Source: a bacterium (lineage in GTDB: Bacteria > Actinomycetota > Acidimicrobiia > Acidimicrobiales > CATQHL01). From it: a stretch of DNA of 12,038 nucleotides. Positions within the stretch are counted from its first letter, which is position 1. Each line of letters opens with the position of its first letter. A model generated the notes under the pieces. The model did not search any database, had not been told where the DNA came from, and was given only the letters and a program-made list of their open reading frames with translations. Made by a program: the position numbers and the translations under genes. Positions 1 through 5,809 of this stretch are shown here, piece by piece. Location of the stretch: positions 1 to 12,038 of the forward strand of contig JAPONU010000542.1 in assembly GCA_026713745.1 (NCBI GenBank), in the 5' to 3' direction.

Positions 1-209
1 CGCTAATCGTCTACCCGATCGTCGAGCACGCGTTAGATGAAGCGGACTCCGGGAGCGAGATCCCGTCGAGTTCCTGCATCCTTGGACTCCACATCGTTGC
101 TCCGAACTCCGTCCGGAGACCAGACACGCCGTACGTGCGTTTCAGGGTGCACTTCGAGGACAGAGCGAACGAGGCCATCGTCCCCAACCCTGAGGCCGCC
201 GTGAATTGA
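1..209 (+). CDS. C-terminal fragment of an unrecognised protein (cut by the left edge)
   Basis: An open frame enters from the left edge (first full codon at base 3) and stops at TGA 207-209, leaving 68 residues. The peptide starts LIVYPIVEHALDEADSG and contains ILGLHIVAPNSVRRPDTPYV and then VRFRVHFED. It alternates hydrophobic strands and charged turns like a folded domain, and most codons end in G or C, though slightly fewer than in the neighbouring genes. The pattern of a hydrophobic LIVYPI segment, then ILGL-IVAP, then a VRFRV strand loosely recalls the C-terminal end of Z1-domain proteins, which are often found in defence-type clusters. That is a weak resemblance from memory, not an assignment. 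The gene is convergent with the short-chain dehydrogenase 51 bases away, and I see no clear terminator in that gap. Confidence 0.5.
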   Translation, partial: LIVYPIVEHALDEADSGSEIPSSSCILGLHIVAPNSVRRPDTPYVRFRVHFEDRANEAIVPNPEAAVN

Positions 210-260
210 TCCCGGGCGACGCGGCCGGACTCACCCGCGAAGTGCATCCGCTCGGCGCAA

Positions 261-1124
261 CTACTCGCGGACGTCGTCGATGGAGCGTTGGATCTCCGCG
301 TGGCGGTTGCGCAGCGGTTCGACGAAGATGTCGTCGGTCCAGATGTAGAAGCGGCCCTCCAGCAGGCCGTCGTGGAGGATGTCGGCGGCTTCAGCGGGCT
401 GCTTCGCCCGGCCAAACTGGGCCTCGAGGGCCTCTTGGCGACCTCGTGCACCCTTCTCGTCCCAGGCGTCTTTGGCGGGCAGCGCTTCGCCGGAGTTGCG
501 GAGCGACTCGGGGCGGTTCCGCTCGGAGCTGGTGATCCTGGTCCGGACCATGCCCGGGCAGAAGGCGGTGATGCTCACCGCGCTGGCCTGGTGAGTCAAC
601 TCGGCCCGCACCGTCTCGGAGATGGCCACGACGGCGTGCTTGGAGGCGTTGTAGGCGGCGAGAAGGGGGACGACGACGTGGCCCGCCGAGGACGCCGTGT
701 TGATGATGCGGCCGGCGTCGCGGGCCAGCATGTGCGGCAGGAAGACCCGCAGGCCGTGGATGACGCCCCACAGGTTCACGCCCAGCACCCAGTCCCAATC
801 CCGCGTGGTCATCTCCGCCGTGGGCTTCTGGATCCCCACGCCGGCGTTGTTGAAGAGCAGGTCCACGTGCCCGTGGAGTTCCAGGACCGTCTCGGCCAGG
901 GCGTCCATCGAGGCGGCATCGGACACGTCGGTCAGCACCGCGGCGGCCTCGGCGCCGGCGTCGGTGAGTCCGGCCGTCGCCTGCGCCAGGGCGGCCTCCT
1001 CCACGTCGGCCAGCACGAGGCGGCATCCGGCCGCCCCGAACCGGTCGGCGATGCCCCGGCCCAGACCGCTGGCGGCGCCGGTGATGACGGCCACCTTGCC
1101 TTCGAATGCTCTGTCGCCACTCAT
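261..1124 (-). CDS. Short-chain dehydrogenase/reductase (SDR), classical type
   Basis: A 287-residue NAD(P)-dependent oxidoreductase expected to interconvert an alcohol and a ketone in the cytoplasm; the substrate is unknown. The Rossmann glycine motif TGAASGLG is at residues 15-22, with an aspartate after the second strand (LVLADV, D40) that usually indicates NAD over NADP. A DV pair at 66-67 and NNAG at 92-95 follow. The catalytic set is complete: N117, S145, Y158 and K162 (YNASK), then the PGMVRT segment. The C-terminal third, about residues 190-240, is longer than in the smallest SDRs and highly charged, and probably forms the substrate lid. The ATG at 1124 is one base after the rtcB stop and has an AAGGGG ribosome site inside the end of rtcB, so the gene is probably translated by coupling to it. 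Family is certain; function is not. Confidence 0.93.
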   Translation of the reverse strand: MSGDRAFEGKVAVITGAASGLGRGIADRFGAAGCRLVLADVEEAALAQATAGLTDAGAEAAAVLTDVSDAASMDALAETVLELHGHVDLLFNNAGVGIQKPTAEMTTRDWDWVLGVNLWGVIHGLRVFLPHMLARDAGRIINTASSAGHVVVPLLAAYNASKHAVVAISETVRAELTHQASAVSITAFCPGMVRTRITSSERNRPESLRNSGEALPAKDAWDEKGARGRQEALEAQFGRAKQPAEAADILHDGLLEGRFYIWTDDIFVEPLRNRHAEIQRSIDDVRE

Positions 1125-1125
1125 C

Positions 1126-2310
1126 TCAGCACCCCTTGTAGTTCATGATCGCCCGGAGCACACGGTCGATTCGTACCAGGTCGGCCTGGTCGGACATCAC
1201 GGTGGCGATGTCCTTGTAGGCCATCGGAGACTCGTCCACGAGGCGCTCGGCCCGGCCGTGCTGCCAGGTCCTCCCGGCCATGGCCTCGCGGAAGTCGTCG
1301 ATCGAGAGGTCCCGCTTGGCCCGCTTGCGGCTCATGCGCCGCCCGGCGCCGTGGGCGGCCGAGGTGTACGAGTCGGGGTTGCCCAGGCCCGTCACCACGT
1401 AGCTGTCGCTGCCCATCGAGCCGGGGATCACACCCCGGTCGCCGGCACGGGCCCGGATCGCCCCCTTGCGGGTGATCCACTGCTCACGCCCGTCGTGGAC
1501 CTCGCGGGCGGCGTAGTTGTGGTGGCAGTTGATGCGCTCGGCCTCGGCGGGACGCCGGCCGACGGCCCGACCCACCGCCGCCAGCAGGGCGTCCATCATG
1601 AGTTCGCGGTTGGCGAAGGCGTAGCGCTGCGCCCACAGCATGTGGTCCACGTAGCGTTCGAACTGCTCGTCGCCCTGCAGGAAGTACGCCAGGTCGCGGT
1701 CCTCCAGCGCCCGCTGCAGGTCGGCGCAGAGGCGGCGGGCGCCGTCGATGTGGCGGGTGGCCAGCCGGTTGCCGATGCCGCGGCTGCCCGAGTGCAGCAC
1801 GCACCACACCTGCTCGTCGGTGTCGAGGCTGACCTCCACGAAGTGGTTGCCGCCGCCGAGGGTGCCGAGCTGCGGGCCGGCTTTGGCGAGTTCCTTGCGT
1901 GTGAGGACCTCGGGGTGCGGCAGCGGGTCGTCGCCCAACCATCGCTGAGCGGCCCTGGTGGCCCGGGGGTGCGCGGCGAACCCCGCGGGGATGGTCCGCT
2001 CCACGTCGGCGAGCAGCGGATCGAGACTGTCGGGGAGGTCGGCGGCGGTCAGGTCGGTGCGCACGGCGATCATGCCGCAGCCCAGGTCCACGCCGACCGC
2101 GGCGGGGATGATGGCCCCGGTGGTGGGGATGACCGACCCCACGGTCGCCCCGATGCCCACGTGCGCGTCGGCCATGAGCGCCACCGGACCCGACACGGCC
2201 GCGCAGCGCGCCGAGGTGAGCGCCTGGCGCAGCGTGCCCTGCTCGATCTCGCTACCCCACGAGCGCAGCAGCTCGCCCCCGGATGCCGATGCCTTGCCGA
2301 TTCGTTCCAT
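1126..2310 (-). CDS. rtcB: RtcB-type RNA ligase (3'-phosphate / 5'-OH)
   Basis: A 394-residue GTP- and Mn2+-dependent ligase that joins RNA ends carrying a 3'-phosphate or 2',3'-cyclic phosphate to a 5'-hydroxyl, as in RNA repair. All family landmarks are present: the metal ligands in VDLGCGM (D75, C78), GGGNHF (H156) and LHSGSRGIGN (H173), NCHHNYA (261-267), the RKGAIRARAGDRG and IPGSMG block (281-300), and the histidine that takes the guanylate in AAHGAGRR (H320). The protein ends MNYKGC, which keeps the C-terminal lysine that contacts GTP. Length is normal for the shorter bacterial RtcB proteins. The ATG at 2310 has an AAGGTG ribosome site about seven bases upstream. It lies 63 bases downstream of the DUF4143 gene and directly ahead of the SDR. 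No archease gene or RtcR-type regulator is visible. What it repairs here cannot be told from the sequence. Confidence 0.95.
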   Translation of the reverse strand: MERIGKASASGGELLRSWGSEIEQGTLRQALTSARCAAVSGPVALMADAHVGIGATVGSVIPTTGAIIPAAVGVDLGCGMIAVRTDLTAADLPDSLDPLLADVERTIPAGFAAHPRATRAAQRWLGDDPLPHPEVLTRKELAKAGPQLGTLGGGNHFVEVSLDTDEQVWCVLHSGSRGIGNRLATRHIDGARRLCADLQRALEDRDLAYFLQGDEQFERYVDHMLWAQRYAFANRELMMDALLAAVGRAVGRRPAEAERINCHHNYAAREVHDGREQWITRKGAIRARAGDRGVIPGSMGSDSYVVTGLGNPDSYTSAAHGAGRRMSRKRAKRDLSIDDFREAMAGRTWQHGRAERLVDESPMAYKDIATVMSDQADLVRIDRVLRAIMNYKGC

Positions 2311-2373
2311 GGGTACACCTTGTCCTACAGCAGAACACCCCGCCAGAGTCGGGGGCGAAGTCCGTGGCCGGCT

Positions 2374-3675
2374 TCACGGTCCGAGCGCCGTGATCGGCGC
2401 CACGATCACACCGTCGGGCCGCTCGTAGGCGTAGCCGGCCGGCGTGATGACCAGCAGCGCAACCGGCGGCCCGGCCCTGGCGGTGTCCACCGAACCGGCG
2501 AACCGCAACAGCGAGCCGGCCGCTGCATCCACCGTGTCGGGGTTGTCGGCGAGTTTCGCCTCCACGGCGATCCATTCACCGCTGTAGCGGCGCCGGACAA
2601 TGGCGTCGGCCTCCACGCCGTTGTCGAGACGGCAGTGATAGATGTCGCACTCGTTCGCGTCACCGTAGATTCGAAGGTCGCGCACCACGAGCGACTCGAA
2701 CAGCAGGCCGCATGCCGCCAGGTCGGCCATGAGCGCCTCCGGGCCCGCCCTCAAGGCGGCCGTCGCCAGCGAGGGGTCGACCAGGTGCCTCTTGGCGGAC
2801 TTGGTGAGGCGCCCACGCGAACGCAGATGAGGGGACCAGGCGGGGAGATCCTCGAGCACGAACAGTCGGGTCAGGGCGTCCAGGTAGGCGCGCACCGTCT
2901 GGTGGTTGAGTGGCCTCTCGCTGTCGGCGTCGTGAGCCAGCCGCGAGTTGGGCGCTGTGGTAGCGGTGTTGCGCGCCAGCGACAGAATCAGCTTCTCCAC
3001 AAGCACGGGGTTCCGTCCGCGTCCGTTGCCGCCATCGACGTCCAGCCGGCGAATCTCGTCGAGGTACTCGCGCAGGCGGTTCCCGGCGATCTGTGGTGAC
3101 TGCTTCAGCAGCCAGGGCCATCCCCCGACGCACATGGCCCTGATCACGTCCTCGAAGGTTGTATTACCGGCCTCGGAGGTCTCGGGCATGCCGGACAGCA
3201 GAAGATCGCCGAGCGACACCGAGCCGCCGGACAGGCCCGACTCGAAGAGCGACATGGGGCGCAACCTCACCCGCGCAATACGTCCCGCGCCCGAATGGCG
3301 GGTGATGTCGTCGGCCGGCGCGGCCGAACCGGTGAGCAGGAAACGCCCCGGCTCGCTCGACAGGTCACAGGCGTGGCGGACGTGGTTCCAGACATCCGGC
3401 GCCAGCTGCCACTCGTCGAGCAGTCTCGGCGCCTCGCCACGCAGCACCGCTTGCGGGCTCACCGTTGCGAGCCGCCTCGCCGTGGGGTCGGCATCGAAAC
3501 GAACCACGCTTGCGGCATGGCGCAATGCCGCCCAGGTCTTGCCGCAGCCCTTCGGACCCTCGATGAGCACCGCGCCGACCGACCCGAGGCGCTCGGCCAC
3601 GGTCCGGTCCGCCACACGAGGCAGGTAGCCCACCGGGGTGAGTGCGTCACCCTCCGGTGAAGGGGCCTGCTTCAT
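2374..3675 (-). CDS. AAA-type ATPase with C-terminal DUF4143 domain
   Basis: A 433-residue member of the widespread, poorly characterised AAA/DUF4143 family. The N-terminal ATPase has Walker A GPKGCGKT (40-47), Walker B PRLLDEWQ (83-90, D87/E88) and a sensor-like FLLTGSA (112-118). A helical middle part leads to a C-terminal domain with HLVDPSLATAALRAG and then EADAIV plus IAVEAKL; D357, E372 and K374 match the pattern of a PD-(D/E)XK nuclease-like fold seen at the end of DUF4143 proteins. Whether it cuts DNA is unknown. An upstream ATG at 3735 would add 20 residues of low-complexity sequence. The ATG at 3675 is preferred because GGGGAG lies about eight bases before it and the family usually starts close to this point. 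The 5' region holds a 23-bp repeat array and a TACTAT -10-like element (minus strand, 3753-3758). It precedes rtcB by 63 bases. Confidence 0.9.
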   Translation of the reverse strand: MKQAPSPEGDALTPVGYLPRVADRTVAERLGSVGAVLIEGPKGCGKTWAALRHAASVVRFDADPTARRLATVSPQAVLRGEAPRLLDEWQLAPDVWNHVRHACDLSSEPGRFLLTGSAAPADDITRHSGAGRIARVRLRPMSLFESGLSGGSVSLGDLLLSGMPETSEAGNTTFEDVIRAMCVGGWPWLLKQSPQIAGNRLREYLDEIRRLDVDGGNGRGRNPVLVEKLILSLARNTATTAPNSRLAHDADSERPLNHQTVRAYLDALTRLFVLEDLPAWSPHLRSRGRLTKSAKRHLVDPSLATAALRAGPEALMADLAACGLLFESLVVRDLRIYGDANECDIYHCRLDNGVEADAIVRRRYSGEWIAVEAKLADNPDTVDAAAGSLLRFAGSVDTARAGPPVALLVITPAGYAYERPDGVIVAPITALGP

Positions 3676-3752
3676 GGTCGTTCTCCCCAACCGTGTCGCC
3701 GAAACCGGGTCCGGCCTGCCGAGACGGACGCCCATAGCGCCCGACCAGTCCG

Positions 3753-3758
3753 ATAGTA
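3753..3758 (-). promoter_or_regulatory. Possible -10 element for the DUF4143 ATPase gene
   Basis: The minus strand reads TACTAT here, fitting the TAnnnT pattern of actinobacterial -10 boxes. It would give a leader of about 70 bases before the ATG at 3675. It is immediately downstream (in the direction of transcription) of the 23-bp repeat array. No convincing -35 box is visible, so recognition might depend on a factor bound to the repeats. This is inference only. Confidence 0.25.
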
Positions 3759-3761
3759 GAC

Positions 3762-3876
3762 ATTCGGGGCCTCTCAGTGTAGGGATTCCGGGGCTCTCAG
3801 TGTAGGGAATCCGGAGTTCTTGATGTAGGGATTCCGGGGTTCTCAGTGTAGGGAATCCGGAGTTCTTGATGTAGGG
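3762..3876. repeat. Five direct repeats with exact 23-bp period (iteron-like)
   Basis: Five units start at 3762, 3785, 3808, 3831 and 3854. Each ends in the invariant core TGTAGGG, at 3778, 3801, 3824, 3847 and 3870, exactly 23 bp apart. Two subtypes exist. Units 3 and 5 (AATCCGGAGTTCTTGA before the core) are identical. Units 2 and 4 (ATTCCGGGG, C or T, TCTCAG before the core) differ by one base, and unit 1 is close to unit 2. The order is A-A-B-A-B, suggesting a 46-bp duplication. A decayed sixth unit may begin at 3877. There are no spacers and the period is not a multiple of three, so this is neither a CRISPR nor coding. The array fills the gap between the PPOX stop and the DUF4143 gene; with about two helical turns per unit, the sites would lie on nearly the same DNA face, as for a cooperatively bound operator. 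Confidence 0.9.
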
Positions 3877-3892
3877 AATGCGGGTTCCGGGG

Positions 3893-4291
3893 TCACACCC
3901 GACCGGTGATACGGGTGACCGCCACTTCGATCACCCTCCGGTCCGCCCCCCGGTCGCTGGGTGGTCGGTAGCGGCGCGCATAGCGGCTGACACCCTCGGC
4001 GCAGCGCTCCGGGTCGGCGGTCACCACCGCGGTGCCCTCCAGCGCCAGCCAGCGCCCGCCGTCGGTCTGGCAGACGGTCACCGGCGTCGGACCGGCCGCC
4101 TCCAGCAGTTGCACCTTGCGGGCGCCGGCGAAGCTGATGACTCTGGCAAGCCCCGACTCGCCGTCCCAGGTGAACCCCACCGGCGTCACGTGGGGCGCGC
4201 CGTCGGGGCGCGGGACGCTGAGCGTCGCCAGATGGCGCTCGTCCATGAACAACTCCGCCGCCGAGGGCAGGGCATCGGGTCTCCACGCCAT
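3893..4291 (-). CDS. PPOX-class (F420- or FMN-dependent) oxidoreductase
   Basis: A 132-residue split-barrel flavin/deazaflavin-binding protein of the pyridoxamine-phosphate-oxidase-like superfamily. The signature is at residues 20-43: HLATLSVPRPDGAPHVTPVG followed by FTWD, the first strands of the barrel. KVQLLEAAGPTPVTVC and the WLALEGTAVVTADPERC segment follow, and it ends in an RVIEVAVTRITG strand, like small actinobacterial F420-dependent members. The substrate cannot be predicted and it could use FMN instead of F420. An in-frame start exists at 4315, but the ATG at 4291 has a strong GGAGGAG ribosome site six bases before it, so 4291 is chosen. It is the first gene of the minus-strand run; the repeat array separates it from the DUF4143 gene by 217 bases, so the two may be transcribed separately. 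Confidence 0.87.
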   Translation of the reverse strand: MAWRPDALPSAAELFMDERHLATLSVPRPDGAPHVTPVGFTWDGESGLARVISFAGARKVQLLEAAGPTPVTVCQTDGGRWLALEGTAVVTADPERCAEGVSRYARRYRPPSDRGADRRVIEVAVTRITGRV

Positions 4292-4586
4292 GGCTGACTC
4301 CTCCTCCGGACGCAAGCGTTATCCCATCGTACGGGCGACCCCAACCCGACCCGGGCGCATGGTGCGAGCCGGAGCGACCCGGCGCGGCGGAGTCCCTGGC
4401 CGCCACGGCGCTCCCCAACCCGACCCGGGGGCGTCGTGCGAGCCGGAGCCACTCGGCCGGTGGGGGGCCCGGCAGGCATCTCTCCGACCAACGTCGGGAA
4501 CCGGGGGGACGACGCGCATCGGAGCGATGCCCGGCCGTTACGGTATGGGCCGATCCCCTGACCCCTGACGGAGCCACACCACGACC
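4292..4586. other. Divergent intergenic region between the PPOX gene and the poly-Ala protein gene
   Basis: This 295-base stretch has no credible gene. It must hold promoters for both directions. Next to the PPOX gene are its GGAGGAG ribosome site and a TACGAT -10-like element (minus strand, 4326-4331). Next to the plus-strand gene is a TACGGT -10-like element (4539-4544). The middle is occupied by a 45-bp direct repeat described separately. The -10 matches are short and could be chance. Confidence 0.4.
4339..4457. repeat. 45-bp imperfect direct repeat, two copies 74 bp apart
   Basis: Copies at 4339-4383 and 4413-4457 differ at five positions. Both begin CCCCAACCCGACCCGGG and share the block GTGCGAGCCGGAG. 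A third, badly decayed copy may follow near 4487, but I could not align it convincingly. It lies inside the divergent promoter region. It shares no sequence with the 23-bp or 72-bp arrays in this window, so it is a separate repeat family. Confidence 0.8.
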
Positions 4587-5003
4587 ATGGGCCTGTTCCG
4601 CAACACCAACACGCTGGATCGTCCGTTCAGCCGCAATGAGATCGTGATGGCAACCGAGGACCTACCGGGCGTCCCGGCGCGGACAACCGGCAAGGTGAAG
4701 ATGGTGAACGGCTTCACCTGGCGCCGCTACTGGGTGTTCTTCGAGAACGGCATCCAGCTCGGCTCCCTGGACAGTCACGAACTGGTCCGCCCCGACGACT
4801 GGAACCACTTCCTCGCCGCCAGGGCCGAACGCGAGGCCGCTGCCGCAGCAGCCGCTGCCGCAGCAGCAGCCGGCGCCACCGCCGAGGACACCACGGCCAC
4901 CGCCGCCGGCGACGACGACAGCCCCAACGCCCGCCTCCGCGCCATGGTCCCCGACTACCTACTGGAGAGAAGCGCCTCAGCCCGAGCCCGCCTCAGCGCC
5001 TGA
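4587..5003 (+). CDS. Conserved-looking hypothetical protein with poly-alanine tract
   Basis: A 138-residue protein I cannot assign to a named family. Residues 28-72 look like a compact all-beta, SH3-like module: GVPARTTGKVKMVNGFTWRR, YWVFFENGIQLGS, then HELVRPDDW. Next is an acidic and alanine-rich linker with 12 consecutive alanines (84-95) and an EDTTATAAGDDD stretch. A short predicted-helical tail (ARLRAMVPDYLLERS) ends it. No signal peptide or membrane segment is present. The ATG at 4587 has only a weak, distant GGAG; ATG at residue 21 is a possible later start, but codons 1-20 look coding and the frame is open. It is transcribed alone and is convergent with hicB. A small cytoplasmic scaffold or binding protein is possible, but this is a guess. 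Confidence 0.75.
   Translation: MGLFRNTNTLDRPFSRNEIVMATEDLPGVPARTTGKVKMVNGFTWRRYWVFFENGIQLGSLDSHELVRPDDWNHFLAARAEREAAAAAAAAAAAAGATAEDTTATAAGDDDSPNARLRAMVPDYLLERSASARARLSA
4836..4865 (+). repeat. 15-bp perfect tandem repeat inside the poly-Ala codons
   Basis: Two exact copies of GCCGCTGCCGCAGCA lie back to back (4836-4850 and 4851-4865) and encode ten of the twelve alanines in the hypothetical protein. The 15-bp unit keeps the frame, so slippage would change the alanine-run length in steps of five residues. Confidence 0.85.
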
Positions 5004-5038
5004 AGGTCAGCCTTGCGGCTCGGACATTTCGGGGCTGT

Positions 5039-5053
5039 CGAGGTAGAACCTCG
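5039..5053. terminator. Short hairpin between convergent genes, possible terminator
   Basis: CGAGGT and ACCTCG form a perfect 6-bp stem around a three-base AGA loop. It lies between the stop of the poly-Ala protein gene (5003) and the hicB stop (5057), where either gene could use it. There is no T-run on either side, so an intrinsic terminator of the classical kind is not shown. Confidence 0.3.
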
Positions 5054-5056
5054 CCA

Positions 5057-5488
5057 TCAGGCAGGCGTGACCTCGATCGCCAGGTTGTGGCCGACGGCTT
5101 GAAGGGCCTTCTGGACTTGGCCGATGTGGGAGCGGTGGTCGGGGTTGGTCAGCTTCCGGACCGCTGACTCGCTGACTCCCAATCGGCGCGCGAGCTCCAC
5201 CTTGGTGATGCGCTGGGCGCGCATGGCGGAGTAGAGAGCAAGCTTGGCAGCCACGACGGTCGGCACGGCGACGAGTTCCTGACCAGCCTCGACGGCACGG
5301 GGAGTCGGGATTTCCCGCTTCTGGTGGACGTACCCGGCCAAGGCAACGGCAAGAGCATCCCCCGCCATCTCCATCGCCTCAAGACGATCGGATCCACCCG
5401 TGATCGCTTGCGGCACATCCGGGAAACTGGCAACCAGGTATCCGTCCTCGTCAGCGACGAGTTCGCACGGGTAGTAGAAGTTCATCAC
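5057..5488 (-). CDS. hicB: HicB-family antitoxin with helix-turn-helix
   Basis: A 143-residue antitoxin expected to bind and block HicA and to repress its own operon. The N-terminal part (residues 3-55) has the partial RNase-H-like HicB fold: NFYYPCELVADEDGYLVASF, then PDVPQAITGG and a helix EAMEMAGDALAVAL. The C-terminal part (about 94-130) is an XRE-like helix-turn-helix, ITKVELARRLGVSESAVRKL. HicB proteins use either a ribbon-helix-helix or a helix-turn-helix; this is the second type. The hicA stop TGA is followed directly by GTG (5488) and then ATG (5485). A GGAGGGA ribosome site inside the end of hicA is about seven bases before the GTG and ten before the ATG, so I give the GTG; the difference is one residue. 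Zero spacing implies coupled translation. Confidence 0.9.
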   Translation of the reverse strand: MMNFYYPCELVADEDGYLVASFPDVPQAITGGSDRLEAMEMAGDALAVALAGYVHQKREIPTPRAVEAGQELVAVPTVVAAKLALYSAMRAQRITKVELARRLGVSESAVRKLTNPDHRSHIGQVQKALQAVGHNLAIEVTPA

Positions 5489-5710
5489 TCAGAACTCCCT
5501 CCGGTCGATGTCCAGTTGGCGGAGCATCGCGGCCAGTATGCCCTTGGACAGTTCTCCCCGCCTGACCGTCGTGAATCGAGAGCCAATGTGTAGCCGCCCA
5601 TGGCTTCCCTTCCCGTGGCCCGGATCGAACCGGAACTCGTGACCCCTGCTACGGGCATAGTGTCTGGCTCTCCTGATGAACTCATCACTGTCGATACCAG
5701 AATATACCAA
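5489..5710 (-). CDS. hicA: HicA-family mRNA interferase toxin
   Basis: A 73-residue toxin of the double-stranded-RNA-binding-like HicA fold, which cleaves mRNA and is held inactive by HicB. The core is intact: EFRFDPGHGKGSHGRLHIG with the catalytic histidine H37 in GKGSHGRL (33-40), then RFTTVRRGELSKGILAAM and LRQLDIDRREF at the end. The frame has no ATG or GTG upstream before a stop; TTG at 5710 is the only usual start that keeps the whole domain, and no strong ribosome site precedes it. Weak initiation would keep toxin output low relative to HicB. The gene lies first in the hicA-hicB order, 99 bases after the Gfo/Idh gene stop, with its own AT-rich upstream region. It appears functional rather than decayed. 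Confidence 0.9.
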   Translation of the reverse strand: MVYSGIDSDEFIRRARHYARSRGHEFRFDPGHGKGSHGRLHIGSRFTTVRRGELSKGILAAMLRQLDIDRREF

Positions 5711-5760
5711 CTCATCGTACGACTTTCCACAAATATAATGTATAGTAAGTAGTCTTCAGA
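5711..5760 (-). promoter_or_regulatory. AT-rich hicAB promoter/operator region
   Basis: This is the most AT-rich stretch of the window. On the minus strand several TAnnnT boxes overlap (TACATT, TATATT); TATATT at 5732-5737 would place a transcript start about 14 bases before the TTG of hicA. A perfect 8-bp palindrome TCGTACGA sits at 5715-5722, between box and start, where HicB could bind. A plus-strand TATAAT at 5734-5739 has no gene downstream and is probably incidental. The location and base composition support a promoter; the exact boxes are inferred. Confidence 0.5.
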
Positions 5761-5809
5761 TCTCCACTCCCTAAGGACGGTCTCGCTGACGGCGGCCCTT
5801 TGCCGTACC

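Noticed and set aside
11..451. 146-residue minus-strand frame at the left edge
   Set aside because: It overlaps the end of the SDR in a different frame and is antisense to the better-supported left-edge plus-strand frame. Its Ser/Ala/Thr-rich composition is typical of a shadow.
697..3099. 800-residue open frame on the plus strand
   Set aside because: It is antisense to the SDR, rtcB and DUF4143 genes, which have complete family motifs. Long antisense frames are expected in GC-rich DNA, and its peptide is low-complexity His/Val/Ala/Gly with no domain.
3762..3876. CRISPR array
   Set aside because: The 23-bp units are directly contiguous with no unique spacers, and no cas gene is present.
3762..3876. 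Plasmid-type replication origin
   Set aside because: The repeats are iteron-like, but no Rep initiator, AT-rich melting region or DnaA box is seen nearby.
1126..5710. Functional link between RtcB (RNA repair) and HicA (RNA cleavage)
   Set aside because: An appealing idea, but the genes are about 3 kb apart, in different transcription units with a plus-strand gene between them. HicA end chemistry is not known from this sequence to match RtcB substrates.
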